DNA of 64,000 nt, from NCBI GenBank assembly GCA_938027685.1, contig CALJAM010000008.1, forward strand, positions 124,001-188,000. Direction: 5' to 3'. Shown here in pieces: positions 1 to 9,389 of this stretch. The translations under genes and the position numbers were made by a program. Under the pieces are notes generated by a model. That model saw only the letters and a list, made by a program, of their open reading frames with translations, had not been told where the DNA came from and made no database searches. Every line of letters begins with the position of its first letter. Within the stretch, counting starts at the first letter, position 1. This DNA comes from an uncultured Bryobacteraceae bacterium (GTDB taxonomy: Bacteria > Acidobacteriota > Terriglobia > Bryobacterales > Bryobacteraceae).

Positions 1-845
1 CGCGCCAGGCGCTCGAAGTGGGCGTAAACGATGCGGGTCACGGGCTCGATGGGATCGTCTTTGTCGCCGAGAAAAGTCCCCATCACGCTGAGCACGAAGG
101 GCCGGCCCGGCAGGAACACGATGCCGGTCTCGCAGCGCACTCCCGGCACGGAACCGGGCTTGGAGGCGACGGGGACCTCGCGGGGCACGGCCTTGCGGAT
201 GCCCGCTTCGACCGTCTTCAGGACGGTCAACATCCGGCGGCAGGCCTCCTCGTCCACCACACGCCCGTGATAGAGCATCTCGGCCAGGCGCGCCATCTCC
301 CGCGGGGTCGAAACATTTTCCTCGTCGCGCGTTGCAGCGACCGAATCCATCATGCGCCGACGCAACCGCGTGGCGAACAGACCGAGACCGTCCAACGTAC
401 GATTGACCTCCTCCATCCCGACCAGGCTGATCAGCCGATTCGTGGCCACGTTGTCGCTGTCGCGGATCATGCGTTCGATCAGCTCGCGGACGGTGATCTC
501 CAGGGGGCCGCGCTTGAGCTCCTGCCGGAGCTTCCCGCTGCCGCCGACGACATCCTCCGGTCCCAACCGGACGCGTTCCTCGAGGCGAATGCGGCCGGCG
601 CGCGCGGCGCGGAAGACCTCGACCATGACGGGGATCTTGATCGAGCTGGCTTGCGGAAAGACCGTATCGAGGTTGTGGCCGAACATCCAGCCGGTGTCCA
701 GGTCGAGCGCGGCCACGCCCAGAACGCCCTCCAGCGACCGCTCCACGCCGGCCAGAGCCTCCAGCGTCCGTTTCTCGAGCAATTCCGTGACCGTCGGCTG
801 CGACCATAGCGCAGCCGGGGCAAGCAACCAGGCCATCCAGCGCAT
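1..845 (-). CDS. Class A beta-lactamase-fold serine hydrolase, partial (3' end off window)
   Basis: Reading from an ATG at 845 toward position 1 gives 281 open codons with no stop, so the C-terminus lies outside the window. The N-terminus is a short signal peptide (hydrophobic run at residues 4-13, then WSQP). The fold motifs are in the right order: SSIK at 67-70 (SxxK nucleophile), SDN at 130-132, and a KPG near residue 220 at the KTG position. The omega-loop ExxxN that supplies Glu166 in true class A beta-lactamases is not visible: the corresponding stretch reads MMDSVAATR. The protein may therefore be a penicillin-binding esterase or peptidase-like hydrolase rather than an antibiotic-degrading enzyme. 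It is divergent from the isomerase at 887, with 41 bases between them. Family call is good; substrate is unknown. Confidence 0.85.
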   Translation of the reverse strand, partial: MRWMAWLLAPAALWSQPTVTELLEKRTLEALAGVERSLEGVLGVAALDLDTGWMFGHNLDTVFPQASSIKIPVMVEVFRAARAGRIRLEERVRLGPEDVVGGSGKLRQELKRGPLEITVRELIERMIRDSDNVATNRLISLVGMEEVNRTLDGLGLFATRLRRRMMDSVAATRDEENVSTPREMARLAEMLYHGRVVDEEACRRMLTVLKTVEAGIRKAVPREVPVASKPGSVPGVRCETGIVFLPGRPFVLSVMGTFLGDKDDPIEPVTRIVYAHFERLA

Positions 846-886
846 AACCGTCAATGTAGCCCGGATGCTGCGCTAGAATCCGGGGT

Positions 887-1732
887 ATGAAATTCGGCGT
901 GCACTCGTTCATCTGGAGCGCGGGCTTCGATGAATCCAACGTGGACCTGTTCCCCATGGTGAAGCAGTACGGCTTCGACGGCCTCGAGGTCCCGCTGTTC
1001 GAGCCACGCTCCTTCCCGGCCGCAGCCATCCGCCGCGCACTGGAAGTCAACCGCATGGAATGCACCGTGAGCGCCGTGATGGTGGACGGCCTCAGTCTGA
1101 TCAGCGATGATGCGGACGTGCGTCGGCGGGCCAGGGAGCACCTGGTCGATGCCATCCGCGCCGTAGCCGAGGCGGGCGCAAACTTGCTGGTAGGGCCGCT
1201 CTATGCGCCTGTGGGCTACCTGCCGGGCCGTCGGCGCACGCAGGAGGAGTGGCGTCGGGCGGTGGATGCCTACCGCAGTCTTACTGCCGTTTTGGACCAG
1301 ACCGGGGTGACCCTGGCGATCGAACCCTTGAATCGCTTCGAGACCTACTTCCTGAACACCGCTGCCGACGCCGTCGCCATGGCTATCGAGGTCGGCCATC
1401 CGCGCGTCGGCGTGCTGCTGGACACCTTCCACCTCAACATCGAGGAGAAGGACCTGGGCGCCGCCTATCGCCTGGCGGGTCCGCATCTCAAGCACGTGCA
1501 TGCCTGCGAAAACGACCGCGGCACGCCGGGCACGGGCCACATCGAATGGGAGGCTGTCTTCGCAGCGCTGCGCGAAATCGGCTACGACGGCTGGCTGACG
1601 ATCGAAAGTTTCGGCTTCGCCCTGGGCGGCATTTCGGCAGCAGCCTCCATCTGGCGCGACCTGGAGTCCAGCCCTGACCGGATCGCCATCGAAGGCGTCA
1701 AGTTCCTCAAGCGCATGGCCGGGCGCGCGTGA
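887..1732 (+). CDS. Sugar phosphate isomerase/epimerase, D-tagatose/D-psicose 3-epimerase-like
   Basis: This 281-residue TIM barrel belongs to the xylose isomerase-like/AP endonuclease 2 superfamily. The D-tagatose 3-epimerase metal set is complete and correctly spaced: Glu146 (AIEPLNRFE), Asp179 (LLDTFH), His205 (HVHACEND) and Glu240 (TIESFG). The intervals of 33, 26 and 35 residues equal those of Glu152/Asp185/His211/Glu246 in the Pseudomonas enzyme. It should epimerise a free ketose at C3 or a related keto-sugar, using a divalent metal in the cytoplasm. No signal peptide is present. It stands alone on the plus strand between two minus-strand genes, so its pathway is not shown by context, although nearby genes degrade carbohydrates. 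Exact sugar is not predictable. Confidence 0.88.
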   Translation: MKFGVHSFIWSAGFDESNVDLFPMVKQYGFDGLEVPLFEPRSFPAAAIRRALEVNRMECTVSAVMVDGLSLISDDADVRRRAREHLVDAIRAVAEAGANLLVGPLYAPVGYLPGRRRTQEEWRRAVDAYRSLTAVLDQTGVTLAIEPLNRFETYFLNTAADAVAMAIEVGHPRVGVLLDTFHLNIEEKDLGAAYRLAGPHLKHVHACENDRGTPGTGHIEWEAVFAALREIGYDGWLTIESFGFALGGISAAASIWRDLESSPDRIAIEGVKFLKRMAGRA

Positions 1733-1772
1733 GCTCTGCCCCCTGATGCGGCAGACCGGATGCGCCGCGTTT

Positions 1773-3071
1773 TCAGTCACGAATACGTCCGGCCATGCGG
1801 TAAAGCCAGACCAGCGCGGCGTCCATAAGCCGCTCCCCTGCTCCGATTTCGACCGGGGAGACCGCAGGGTCTGCGCCGTAGCCGCCCTCGGCCACCGCCT
1901 CGATCGTGGGAAAGTACTGGTGGTAACCGTTCGTGCAGCCGGCGAAAAACAGCGCTCTCAGCCGCGCTCGCTGCTTCAGCCGGATCGCGTGGGCGCAGAA
2001 GACTTCTCCCGAAACGCCCACAAAACCGATCTCGCCGTTGAGCAGCACGACCGTGAGCCTGGGCTGGATTCCGTCCTTGTACTCGTCAAGGTAGTTGGCG
2101 ATCAGCTCCGGGAAAAAAGCCTTAGCGTAGAGGGCGCGCAGGAGGGGGTTGGCGAAATCGACGCGCGAGCGGAAACGGAATCGTTCTTCCCGAACCTCGA
2201 GCGAGGCGGCCGATCGCGAAACCGGCTCCAGCGTATCCATGACTGCGAGTGTCCGCTGAGCCAGGCTTTCTCCAAAGGCGCGGTAATCCTGCCCGCCGGC
2301 CGGGGCGGCCGACAGATCGCCTGAGGCGCCTTGCAGGAACAGCACGTGGGCGCCGGTGCGTTCGCGCAGAGCCTGCTTCATCGCGCCCACCCAGTCCGCG
2401 GAAAATTGCAGGCGCGAGGCGGGCAGCAGAGTCGGATGGGCCGCAAAGTTGACGATGACGGCGATCGGTTTGCCGGCAGCCCCGACCACCCGGAGGATGC
2501 CCAGGTCCCCATCCACCGGCTTCGGCTCCAGCTTGCTGTGCCGATTGCGGTTGAAGCCCTCGACGGGAACCACGGCAGCCTCCAGCGCGGCCGGCTCGAG
2601 CTTGCCGGCGGCTTCTAACACCGCCTCGACGATGGCGTCCTCCAACTGCTGGTAATAGCGAAGGGCCGCATCGAAGCGCCCCTGGCCTTTGCCTGGTTCG
2701 TTGCTGAGCTCCAGCACCGGGCCGTGATGCGTATGCGAAGCGGCGATGAAAGAGAACTCGATTCCGGCCGCTCGCAGCCGATGGTTGATGCGCTCCAGCG
2801 AGCGCTCGGACGGCGTGCGCCCCAGATCCAGACCCACGATGGCGAGTTTGCGGCCGCTCCCACTAACAACCAGGGCGTCGGCGAACAACGGATCGAGCAT
2901 GCCCTGGGAAAGCGCGTCGTGCCTGGCTCCGTAACCCCACATGGGTAGCGGCTCCGAGGGCGTTATTTCGCGGCGCGCGGCGCCGGCCAAAAATTCCGCC
3001 GCCGGCGCCGGGAAGCAAACCGCGGCACAAGTGAGGACCGTCAGCCAGGCGCGTCTTGTCAACTCAGGCAT
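1773..3071 (-). CDS. Neutral/alkaline ceramidase-like secreted hydrolase
   Basis: The 432-residue product starts with a signal peptide (TRRAWLTVLTCAAVCFPAPAA; cleavage around residue 25). The body matches the neutral/alkaline non-lysosomal ceramidase domain: an opening GAARREITP, a zinc-site ASHTHHGP near residue 112, and GASGDLS near residue 250, where the family has its SxxGD-type nucleophile region. Such proteins cleave N-acyl amide bonds of ceramides, but bacterial relatives of this short form often lack the C-terminal immunoglobulin-like domain and have untested substrates. This copy is short compared with the roughly 650-residue Pseudomonas enzyme and probably lacks that domain. It lies 299 bases downstream of the glycoside hydrolase on the same strand; I see no gene in that gap. 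Confidence 0.83.
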   Translation of the reverse strand: MPELTRRAWLTVLTCAAVCFPAPAAEFLAGAARREITPSEPLPMWGYGARHDALSQGMLDPLFADALVVSGSGRKLAIVGLDLGRTPSERSLERINHRLRAAGIEFSFIAASHTHHGPVLELSNEPGKGQGRFDAALRYYQQLEDAIVEAVLEAAGKLEPAALEAAVVPVEGFNRNRHSKLEPKPVDGDLGILRVVGAAGKPIAVIVNFAAHPTLLPASRLQFSADWVGAMKQALRERTGAHVLFLQGASGDLSAAPAGGQDYRAFGESLAQRTLAVMDTLEPVSRSAASLEVREERFRFRSRVDFANPLLRALYAKAFFPELIANYLDEYKDGIQPRLTVVLLNGEIGFVGVSGEVFCAHAIRLKQRARLRALFFAGCTNGYHQYFPTIEAVAEGGYGADPAVSPVEIGAGERLMDAALVWLYRMAGRIRD

Positions 3072-3370
3072 ACGCCAGCAGATTACCGCAGGCAGGAGCC
3101 TGAGCGGCGCAGACGATTCCCATCACGCACAGGAAGGCAGGATTCGCCCCGCCGACGCAGGAGGTCTTCGACCCCTCCCGTGCGGCCACGACACCGTCGC
3201 CTGGCTGGCGCACGGCGCATTCAATGCTTCGAAGGCGCCCAAGCGGGCGCATCTGTGGCGGCCCTTGCGTCTCCTGGGGCGCAGCGACCCGCAGGGCCTG
3301 TCGGTCTTCTGGGACGCTTCAGGACGAAACCCGAGGAAAAACGGCGGTCGGGCGAGGCGAGAGAGGGTTC

Positions 3371-6046
3371 TCAAAACTCGGCCACGATCTCCAGCCATGG
3401 CGTCAACGGCTGACCCTCGGCCTGCACATGGATGCGGAAGCCGTCGGTCTCCCGTTGCACCCACTGCTCCGAGAGAGGCTCGAGCCGCCGCCCGGCGCCG
3501 TCCAACGGGTACACTGTGATCCTCGCAGCGCCAGATCGGATCCAGAGGGCGCCCTCGACCCGTTCCATCCACACCGGCGCGGCTCCTCCGTTCAGATTGC
3601 CGGAGGGCTTGTTCGGCGAGTCAGGCTCCAGAGTGAACCAGTCGTTGGCGCCCGGGTAGTTGACCAGCCCTTGCGGCCGCGGCGGCTCGACGCCGGGCTG
3701 GGAGCGGAAAGTGGCGCCGGGCAGCGACACCAATAGCCGCGTGGATTCCTCCACCGGACGCTCATCCAGAGCGGTCACCAGCAGGGCCACGAAATTACGG
3801 GTCTCCGAAGACGGTTCGAAGGCGATCGGTCCTGCATGCACCTTGCCCTCCAGATAGCCGAACACGCCGGCTGCCTTGGTTGCTTTCAGCAGCAGCCGCC
3901 GGGCATCCGGATCATAGACGATCTGTCCCGTATCGCTTACATACGGCGGCTTGCCCGCCGTGCGCGCGGCCTGCGGCCATTCGCCGTCCCCGCCCGCATC
4001 GAGGCCGCAGGCGTGGAGCAGGCAAACGGCGGGATCGAAGCCGGCGAGGCTTGTGAGAAAAGCGGCGACGGCGGAATTCCTTTTCTCGCGACTCGCCCGC
4101 AGGCGGTCTTCGCTTTTCACGGGCAGTGACAGGCGCTCGCGCGCGGGCTCGACGGCGCCGGAACGAAACAGCCAGGCCGCCTGCCCGAAATTGACGAATT
4201 TGCCCCAATCGCCGTTGAGGTTGAAACCGTGCGGTACGCCGACATCCCAACTTCGCGAGTGCTCATAGGCGAAGTGCATGACGCCGTCCCAGTCCTGCAA
4301 CGCCGCGAAAGCAGCCAGCGCGGGGTCGATTTCAGCGCCCTGACGGTTGGGCCAGGGCTGATTGAACTCACTCACCGTATAGGGTCGGTCGAAGGCACGC
4401 GCCACGGCCATGTTCAGGAACGCCTGAAGGCCGCTGCCCGTTGCGGAGCTGTCGCGAATGCGCCAATCGCGCCCGTCCCAGGCCGTGTTGGGGAAGTTGT
4501 AATGGTCCACGTAAAAGTGGTTGTCGAGGTAGTCCAGCTCCCGGTGAGAATCCAGATTCAACAGACCGCCGTAACTCATCTGCGTGCCCGTCACGGGCAC
4601 CAACTCGTCGGTTGCCGCCCGCACTGCGTCACGGATGAGGTTCAGATACCGGCGGTCGCATTCGACCAGGAAGCTCAGGTAATCGTTCACGCGCGGCTCA
4701 ACTGCGATCTCCTCGCTTTCCACAAGCGCTACATTGCCGTCTTCGAGGCTCTGGCCTTCGCCCAGGGACTGCTTGCCGGCCCGCCGAAGGGTGGCGTTAC
4801 GCACGTAAACCGCGCTGCCCGCCAGCTTCTCGATGGACAGACCGAAGCGGCCGTTGCCATCCATGGGGAAGGCGGCCGTGAAGCTCAGGCGGTACTTCCG
4901 CCATTCGGATGCGACCTCGATGTGGATGCCGCGCTGGGTGCGCCAGGGACTGACGTTCAGCTTCACGTCCCAGTAGACGGTGCGCCGCTCTCCGGGCGGT
5001 AGGTCGGCCCGAATTTCGATCTCGCCCACGTAGGGCATGCCCGGTTCGACCGTGAAGCCGGTCTGCTTCAGAATGACCCAATTGCCGCCGGACGTCACGC
5101 GCACGCGGACCGCACGGACGCCGTCCACCTCCATCTCTTCGGGCGCTTCGCCGCGCGCCGGCGCGTGGTTCTCGATCGTCCACCGGCCGGGCAGCAGCTC
5201 GGGTCCGTCCTCCTGCGAAGGTCCCCACGCTTGACGCAGCGTTTCGGTCGAGCCGTAGCGCTCGCGCAAGAACCGGTTCCACCGGCGCTGGAGCTCAGCA
5301 CGGTATTCGCCCGTCAAGATGGGGTCCAGATTGCCTGTTTGCCAGTCGCGCACGAGCGAGCTTTCGTTGTTGATCTCGACCATGGCGAGCACGGGGTCGC
5401 CCCGCAATGCGAGCGCTTCGAGCAGGCCGCGCGCGTATTCGGCCTGCAAGTCGACCATGCGCGGCCAGAAGATGTGCAGCGGCTTGCTCTGGCGCGGGAA
5501 GGCGGGATGCTCAGGCACGCCGTCCGCGGCGGGGCGGAACTGGTAGCCGACGTGCAGGTTCACGTTGACGTAAATGCCATTGGCTTTGAGCGCATCCAGC
5601 AGGCCGCGCAGCCGCCGGATCGCCACAGGATTGAGGGATGGATACGGGTCGCGGGTCAGCGTGCTGCCGGCGTTCTCCGGGTTGGAATCCGGCTGGCTGT
5701 CCATGTGGTGCAACCGTACAAGGTTCACGCCCAGCCGCCGCAACCTGCGGGCGACCCGTTCGGCGTCCGCGGGCTCTGGAAAGTTCGCGCCGAAACAGAG
5801 GTTGAGGCCGAAGAAGCGCACGCGCTCATCGTCGGCGGTTCCGGGCTCGAGATCGGGGCCCACGCGCCAGAACCGTCCGTCCCGGACGAAGACGCGGTCA
5901 GCGGCCTGCAGAGGTCGGTTCATGTGGCTGAAATCCGGCGCTCCCGAGAGGGCGTCCTGGTCGATGGCGAACGGGTAGTAACGGGGCTGGGCAGGCAGCA
6001 GGCTTCCCATGTACGTGAGAGCAAATAGGGTAGCGATCACCCGCAC
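3371..6046 (-). CDS. Secreted GH5-like glycoside hydrolase with inserted carbohydrate-binding-like domain
   Basis: The 891-residue protein has a signal peptide (residues 1-20, ending LLPAQ) and a clan-A TIM barrel. The barrel is seen as FGLNLC at 79-84, NLVRLHHMD around 108-116, acid/base Glu228 in EINNES, and probable nucleophile Glu560 in YTVSEFNQP. Between these, residues about 285-425 form a beta-rich segment (GEIEIRADLPPGERR, YWDVKLNVSPW, HIEVASEWRKYRLSF) typical of a jelly-roll carbohydrate-binding module inserted into the barrel. A further beta-rich region follows the barrel to the end. It presumably cleaves a beta-linked polysaccharide outside the cell. The specific polymer cannot be read from sequence. 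Start chosen at ATG 6046 because it directly precedes the signal peptide. Confidence 0.82.
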   Translation of the reverse strand: MRVIATLFALTYMGSLLPAQPRYYPFAIDQDALSGAPDFSHMNRPLQAADRVFVRDGRFWRVGPDLEPGTADDERVRFFGLNLCFGANFPEPADAERVARRLRRLGVNLVRLHHMDSQPDSNPENAGSTLTRDPYPSLNPVAIRRLRGLLDALKANGIYVNVNLHVGYQFRPAADGVPEHPAFPRQSKPLHIFWPRMVDLQAEYARGLLEALALRGDPVLAMVEINNESSLVRDWQTGNLDPILTGEYRAELQRRWNRFLRERYGSTETLRQAWGPSQEDGPELLPGRWTIENHAPARGEAPEEMEVDGVRAVRVRVTSGGNWVILKQTGFTVEPGMPYVGEIEIRADLPPGERRTVYWDVKLNVSPWRTQRGIHIEVASEWRKYRLSFTAAFPMDGNGRFGLSIEKLAGSAVYVRNATLRRAGKQSLGEGQSLEDGNVALVESEEIAVEPRVNDYLSFLVECDRRYLNLIRDAVRAATDELVPVTGTQMSYGGLLNLDSHRELDYLDNHFYVDHYNFPNTAWDGRDWRIRDSSATGSGLQAFLNMAVARAFDRPYTVSEFNQPWPNRQGAEIDPALAAFAALQDWDGVMHFAYEHSRSWDVGVPHGFNLNGDWGKFVNFGQAAWLFRSGAVEPARERLSLPVKSEDRLRASREKRNSAVAAFLTSLAGFDPAVCLLHACGLDAGGDGEWPQAARTAGKPPYVSDTGQIVYDPDARRLLLKATKAAGVFGYLEGKVHAGPIAFEPSSETRNFVALLVTALDERPVEESTRLLVSLPGATFRSQPGVEPPRPQGLVNYPGANDWFTLEPDSPNKPSGNLNGGAAPVWMERVEGALWIRSGAARITVYPLDGAGRRLEPLSEQWVQRETDGFRIHVQAEGQPLTPWLEIVAEF

Positions 6047-6284
6047 GCAATCATTATGTGTCCAATCCGCCCGGGCTGCCCACGACCGGTCGCGGTCCGG
6101 CGCCGTTCGCTGCGCAAAGCGACGGGCTTAAACCCGATTTAGCTCCTTTCGGACCCGAATGGTCGCTTCGTGAGACGGTGCGATTGTAAGATAAACCAGA
6201 AGAGTAGACAGGTGCGCTTGCGCCGGTTTCGGACCTGGGCCTCCGACGTGGCGATCGAGCCGGCAGCACATAGCGGAGTGGGAA

Positions 6285-9200
6285 ATGGGCATCAACATCG
6301 GCTTGGACATCGGGGCCATCAGCCTCAAGCTGGCTGCTCTGGGGGATAAAGAAGACCGGCCTGTATTGGAGGCGCTCTCGGGCGCACGGCCCTCGTTCCG
6401 ATTGTTGGAGTGGCGTTCGCCCGCCGGTCCGCGCCCGTTGATCATTTCCGAGTACCGCCGGATCGGCGGCAGCCCCATCCAGGCGACTTACGACTTGTTG
6501 CAGGAGTTCTACGAGATCGTGCCCGAGACGCGCATCGAAGGATTGCGCGTGACAGGTTCGGGCAGCCGCACGATCGCCCGGATCCTGGGCATTTACTTCG
6601 AGAACGAGTTCAAGGCGATCGCCCGCATGATGAGCGCCTTTTATCCTCACGTGCGGACGATCTTCGAGCTGGGGGGCGAAAGCGCCAAGTACATCCGGCT
6701 GGAACCGCAGGCCGAGACGGGGCGGCTGGGTATCGTGGACTACGACCGGAGCGGCGAGTGCGCGGCGGGCACCGGGTCTTTCCTCGACCAGCAGGCCTCC
6801 CGGCTGAACTATTCCGTCGAAGAGATCGGCGAGGTGGCCTGCACGGCCGCCTGTGCGGCACGGATCGCCGGGCGCTGTTCGGTCTTCGCCAAGTCGGACA
6901 TGATCCATGCCCAGCAGAAGGGTTACAAGCCGGAGGAGATTCTGCGTGGTCTCTGCGATGCGGTGGCGCGCAACTTCAAGGCCGCCGTGGTCAAGGGGCG
7001 CAAGATCACGCCGCCCGTGGCGCTCATCGGCGCCGTCTCGCAGAACATCGGCATCACGCGCGCGCTGCGGGAGGTCTTCCATCTCGGCCAGAGCGATCTG
7101 TTCGTGCCCGAGCTGTACGCATGGTGCGGAGCCATCGGCACCGCGATGCTCGAGGCCGAGGAGACGCGCAAACGCTCCTTCGCCGAAATCCATCGCCTGG
7201 CGCAGCACGAGGGCGAGACTGCGCCGCAGGATACGCGCCCGCTGTCGATGGAAAACGTGGTGCTGTTGCGCGATCGCGTGCGGCCCTACTCGCCGCCTCC
7301 GGGCGACGGTCCCATCCCGGCCTATCTGGGAATCGACATCGGCTCGGTCTCGACTAACGTGGTCGTGATCGACGAGCACGGCGCTCTCATTCACGAGGTC
7401 TACCTGCGTACGGCGGGCCGGCCAATCGAGGCGGTTCAGCAGGGCCTGTCGGAAGTCGATCGCCTCTGGGGTCACCGGCTCAAGATCCTGGGCGTGGGCA
7501 CTACCGGGTCCGGGCGCGAGCTCATCGCGGAAGTGGTGGGCGCCGACGTGGTCAACGACGAGATCACGGCGCACAAGACCGGCGCTCTGCACGTGGCCGA
7601 AACGCTGGGGCTGCCGCCGGTGGATACGATCTTCGAGATCGGCGGGCAGGACTCCAAATTCATCTCGATCGAAAACGGTGTGGTGGTGGACTTCGCCATG
7701 AACGAGGCCTGCGCCGCAGGCACCGGCTCCTTCCTCGAAGAGCAGGCCGAAAAGCTGGGCATCTCGATCAAGGGCGAGTTCGCACGACTTGCGCTTTCTG
7801 CGCCGAGCCCCACGCGACTGGGCGAGCGCTGCACGGTCTTCATGGAGCGCGACATTACCAGTTGGCTGCACAAGGGCGAGAGCGTTCCCAACATCGTGGC
7901 CGGGCTTGCCTACTCGATCGCGTTGAACTACCTGAACCGCGTGGTGCGCGGGCGCAAGATCGGCAACGTGATTTACTTCCAGGGCGGCACGGCTTACAAC
8001 GACGCGGTGGCCGCGGCTTTTGCCTCTTTGCTGGGCAAGACCATCCACGTACCGCCCCACAACGGCGTCATTGGCGCCATCGGCATGGCGCTTATCGCAC
8101 GGCAATGGCATCGCGCGACCAATGGTGTGACGCGCTTCCGCGGCTACGACCTCAGCCGCCTGAAGATGACCACGCGCGATTTCGTCTGCCAGGCCTGCTC
8201 GAACCTCTGCGAGATGAAGGAGTTCACTATCGAGGGCCAGAAGAGTTACTGGGGCGACAAGTGCTCGGACCGCTTCCGCAAGCCCTCGGTGACGGGACGC
8301 AAGCCGGTCATCGAAGACCTGTTCGCTTACCGCGAGAAACTGATCGAGGAGCTGACGGGGCGGCCCTGGAACGCCGGTCCGTCGCGCGCCCGCGAAACGC
8401 TCGTCGTGGGCTTGCCTCGCGCCATGGCCATGTTCGATCAGTACCCCTTCTGGCATCGCTACCTGACGGAGCTCGGACTGGAAGCGGTGCTGTCGCCGCC
8501 CACCGATCCGAAGATCGCCGCGGCCGGCGTCGAGTTGGCGATCGCGCAGCCCTGCTATCCGATCCAGATCGCTCACGGACACGTGCAGGCGCTGCTGGAT
8601 TGGGGCGTGGACTACGTTTTGCTTCTCAATTTGCTCGACGCCGAGTCCAACCCCGACTATCCCTGCATCTCTCACTACTGTCCCTGGAACCAGACCCTGC
8701 CGTGGGTGGTCCGATCGGCGCCGCAACTGGAACCGCACCGGTATAAATTCCTCATCCCCACGCTGCACTTCCAGCTCGGTCGCGACCACGTCAAACGGGC
8801 TCTGGCGGAATGCATGCGCAAGCTGGGGATAAGCCGGCGGGCCAGCGACCGCGCCGTCGATGCGGCTTATGCAACGCAGCGGGTTTTCCAGGAGCGCCTG
8901 CTCGAAGCCGGCCGCCGCGCGCTCCGAACGCTGGTCGAGACGGGCGAGCCGGGTCTCATCCTGGTGGGTCGCTCTTACAACATTTACGACCGCAACGTGA
9001 ACTGCGACGTCCCGCGCAAGCTGCGGCACCGCTACGGGGCGAACGTGATCCCGATCGACTTCCTGGTCAGCGGGCGCGAATTCATCGGCGATCTGCACCC
9101 GAACATGTACTGGATCTCGGGACAGAAGATCCTGGCTGCGGCGCGGCTGGCGCGCGAACACCCGAACCTGCACCTCATCTACATTTCGAACTTCAAGTGC

Positions 9201-9389
9201 GGGCCGGATTCCTACATCAAGCACTTCACGCGGGACGCCGCCGGCTCGCCGTATCTGGTGCTCCAGTTCGACGGCCACGGCAACGATGCCGGCTACATGA
9301 CGCGCTGCGAAGCGTATCTGGACAGCAAGGGGATCCTGCGATGCTACAAAGCTGCAGAACCGCGAGCGTTGACGGCGACCGTGCAGTAA
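6285..9389 (+). CDS. 2-hydroxyacyl-CoA dehydratase activase (BadF/BcrA family), double-ASKHA form
   Basis: This 1034-residue protein has two tandem BadF/BadG/BcrA/BcrD ATPase domains (about 4-295 and 345-620) followed by a DUF2229-type CoA-enzyme-activase region to the end. Each ATPase domain keeps both cysteines that bridge a [4Fe-4S] cluster in the Acidaminococcus activator HgdC: Cys159 (GECAAGTG) with Cys198 (GRCSVF), and Cys476 (EACAAGTG) with Cys516 (GERCTVF). Spacings are 39 and 40 residues against 39 in HgdC. The family uses ATP to drive low-potential electron transfer to a dehydratase or reductase. The usual large homologue is a single chain of about 1400 residues; here the last third is the separate overlapping gene at 9341. 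A purine-rich ribosome site (GGAGTGGGAA) precedes ATG 6285. True substrate of this long family is unknown. Confidence 0.9.
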   Translation: MGINIGLDIGAISLKLAALGDKEDRPVLEALSGARPSFRLLEWRSPAGPRPLIISEYRRIGGSPIQATYDLLQEFYEIVPETRIEGLRVTGSGSRTIARILGIYFENEFKAIARMMSAFYPHVRTIFELGGESAKYIRLEPQAETGRLGIVDYDRSGECAAGTGSFLDQQASRLNYSVEEIGEVACTAACAARIAGRCSVFAKSDMIHAQQKGYKPEEILRGLCDAVARNFKAAVVKGRKITPPVALIGAVSQNIGITRALREVFHLGQSDLFVPELYAWCGAIGTAMLEAEETRKRSFAEIHRLAQHEGETAPQDTRPLSMENVVLLRDRVRPYSPPPGDGPIPAYLGIDIGSVSTNVVVIDEHGALIHEVYLRTAGRPIEAVQQGLSEVDRLWGHRLKILGVGTTGSGRELIAEVVGADVVNDEITAHKTGALHVAETLGLPPVDTIFEIGGQDSKFISIENGVVVDFAMNEACAAGTGSFLEEQAEKLGISIKGEFARLALSAPSPTRLGERCTVFMERDITSWLHKGESVPNIVAGLAYSIALNYLNRVVRGRKIGNVIYFQGGTAYNDAVAAAFASLLGKTIHVPPHNGVIGAIGMALIARQWHRATNGVTRFRGYDLSRLKMTTRDFVCQACSNLCEMKEFTIEGQKSYWGDKCSDRFRKPSVTGRKPVIEDLFAYREKLIEELTGRPWNAGPSRARETLVVGLPRAMAMFDQYPFWHRYLTELGLEAVLSPPTDPKIAAAGVELAIAQPCYPIQIAHGHVQALLDWGVDYVLLLNLLDAESNPDYPCISHYCPWNQTLPWVVRSAPQLEPHRYKFLIPTLHFQLGRDHVKRALAECMRKLGISRRASDRAVDAAYATQRVFQERLLEAGRRALRTLVETGEPGLILVGRSYNIYDRNVNCDVPRKLRHRYGANVIPIDFLVSGREFIGDLHPNMYWISGQKILAAARLAREHPNLHLIYISNFKCGPDSYIKHFTRDAAGSPYLVLQFDGHGNDAGYMTRCEAYLDSKGILRCYKAAEPRALTATVQ

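Noticed and set aside
6054-9278. 1074-codon open frame antisense to the activase
   Set aside because: It is a high-GC shadow of the plus-strand gene: the sense strand has complete activase motifs with both Cys pairs, and the antisense product has low-complexity His/Arg/Val-rich sequence with no domain.
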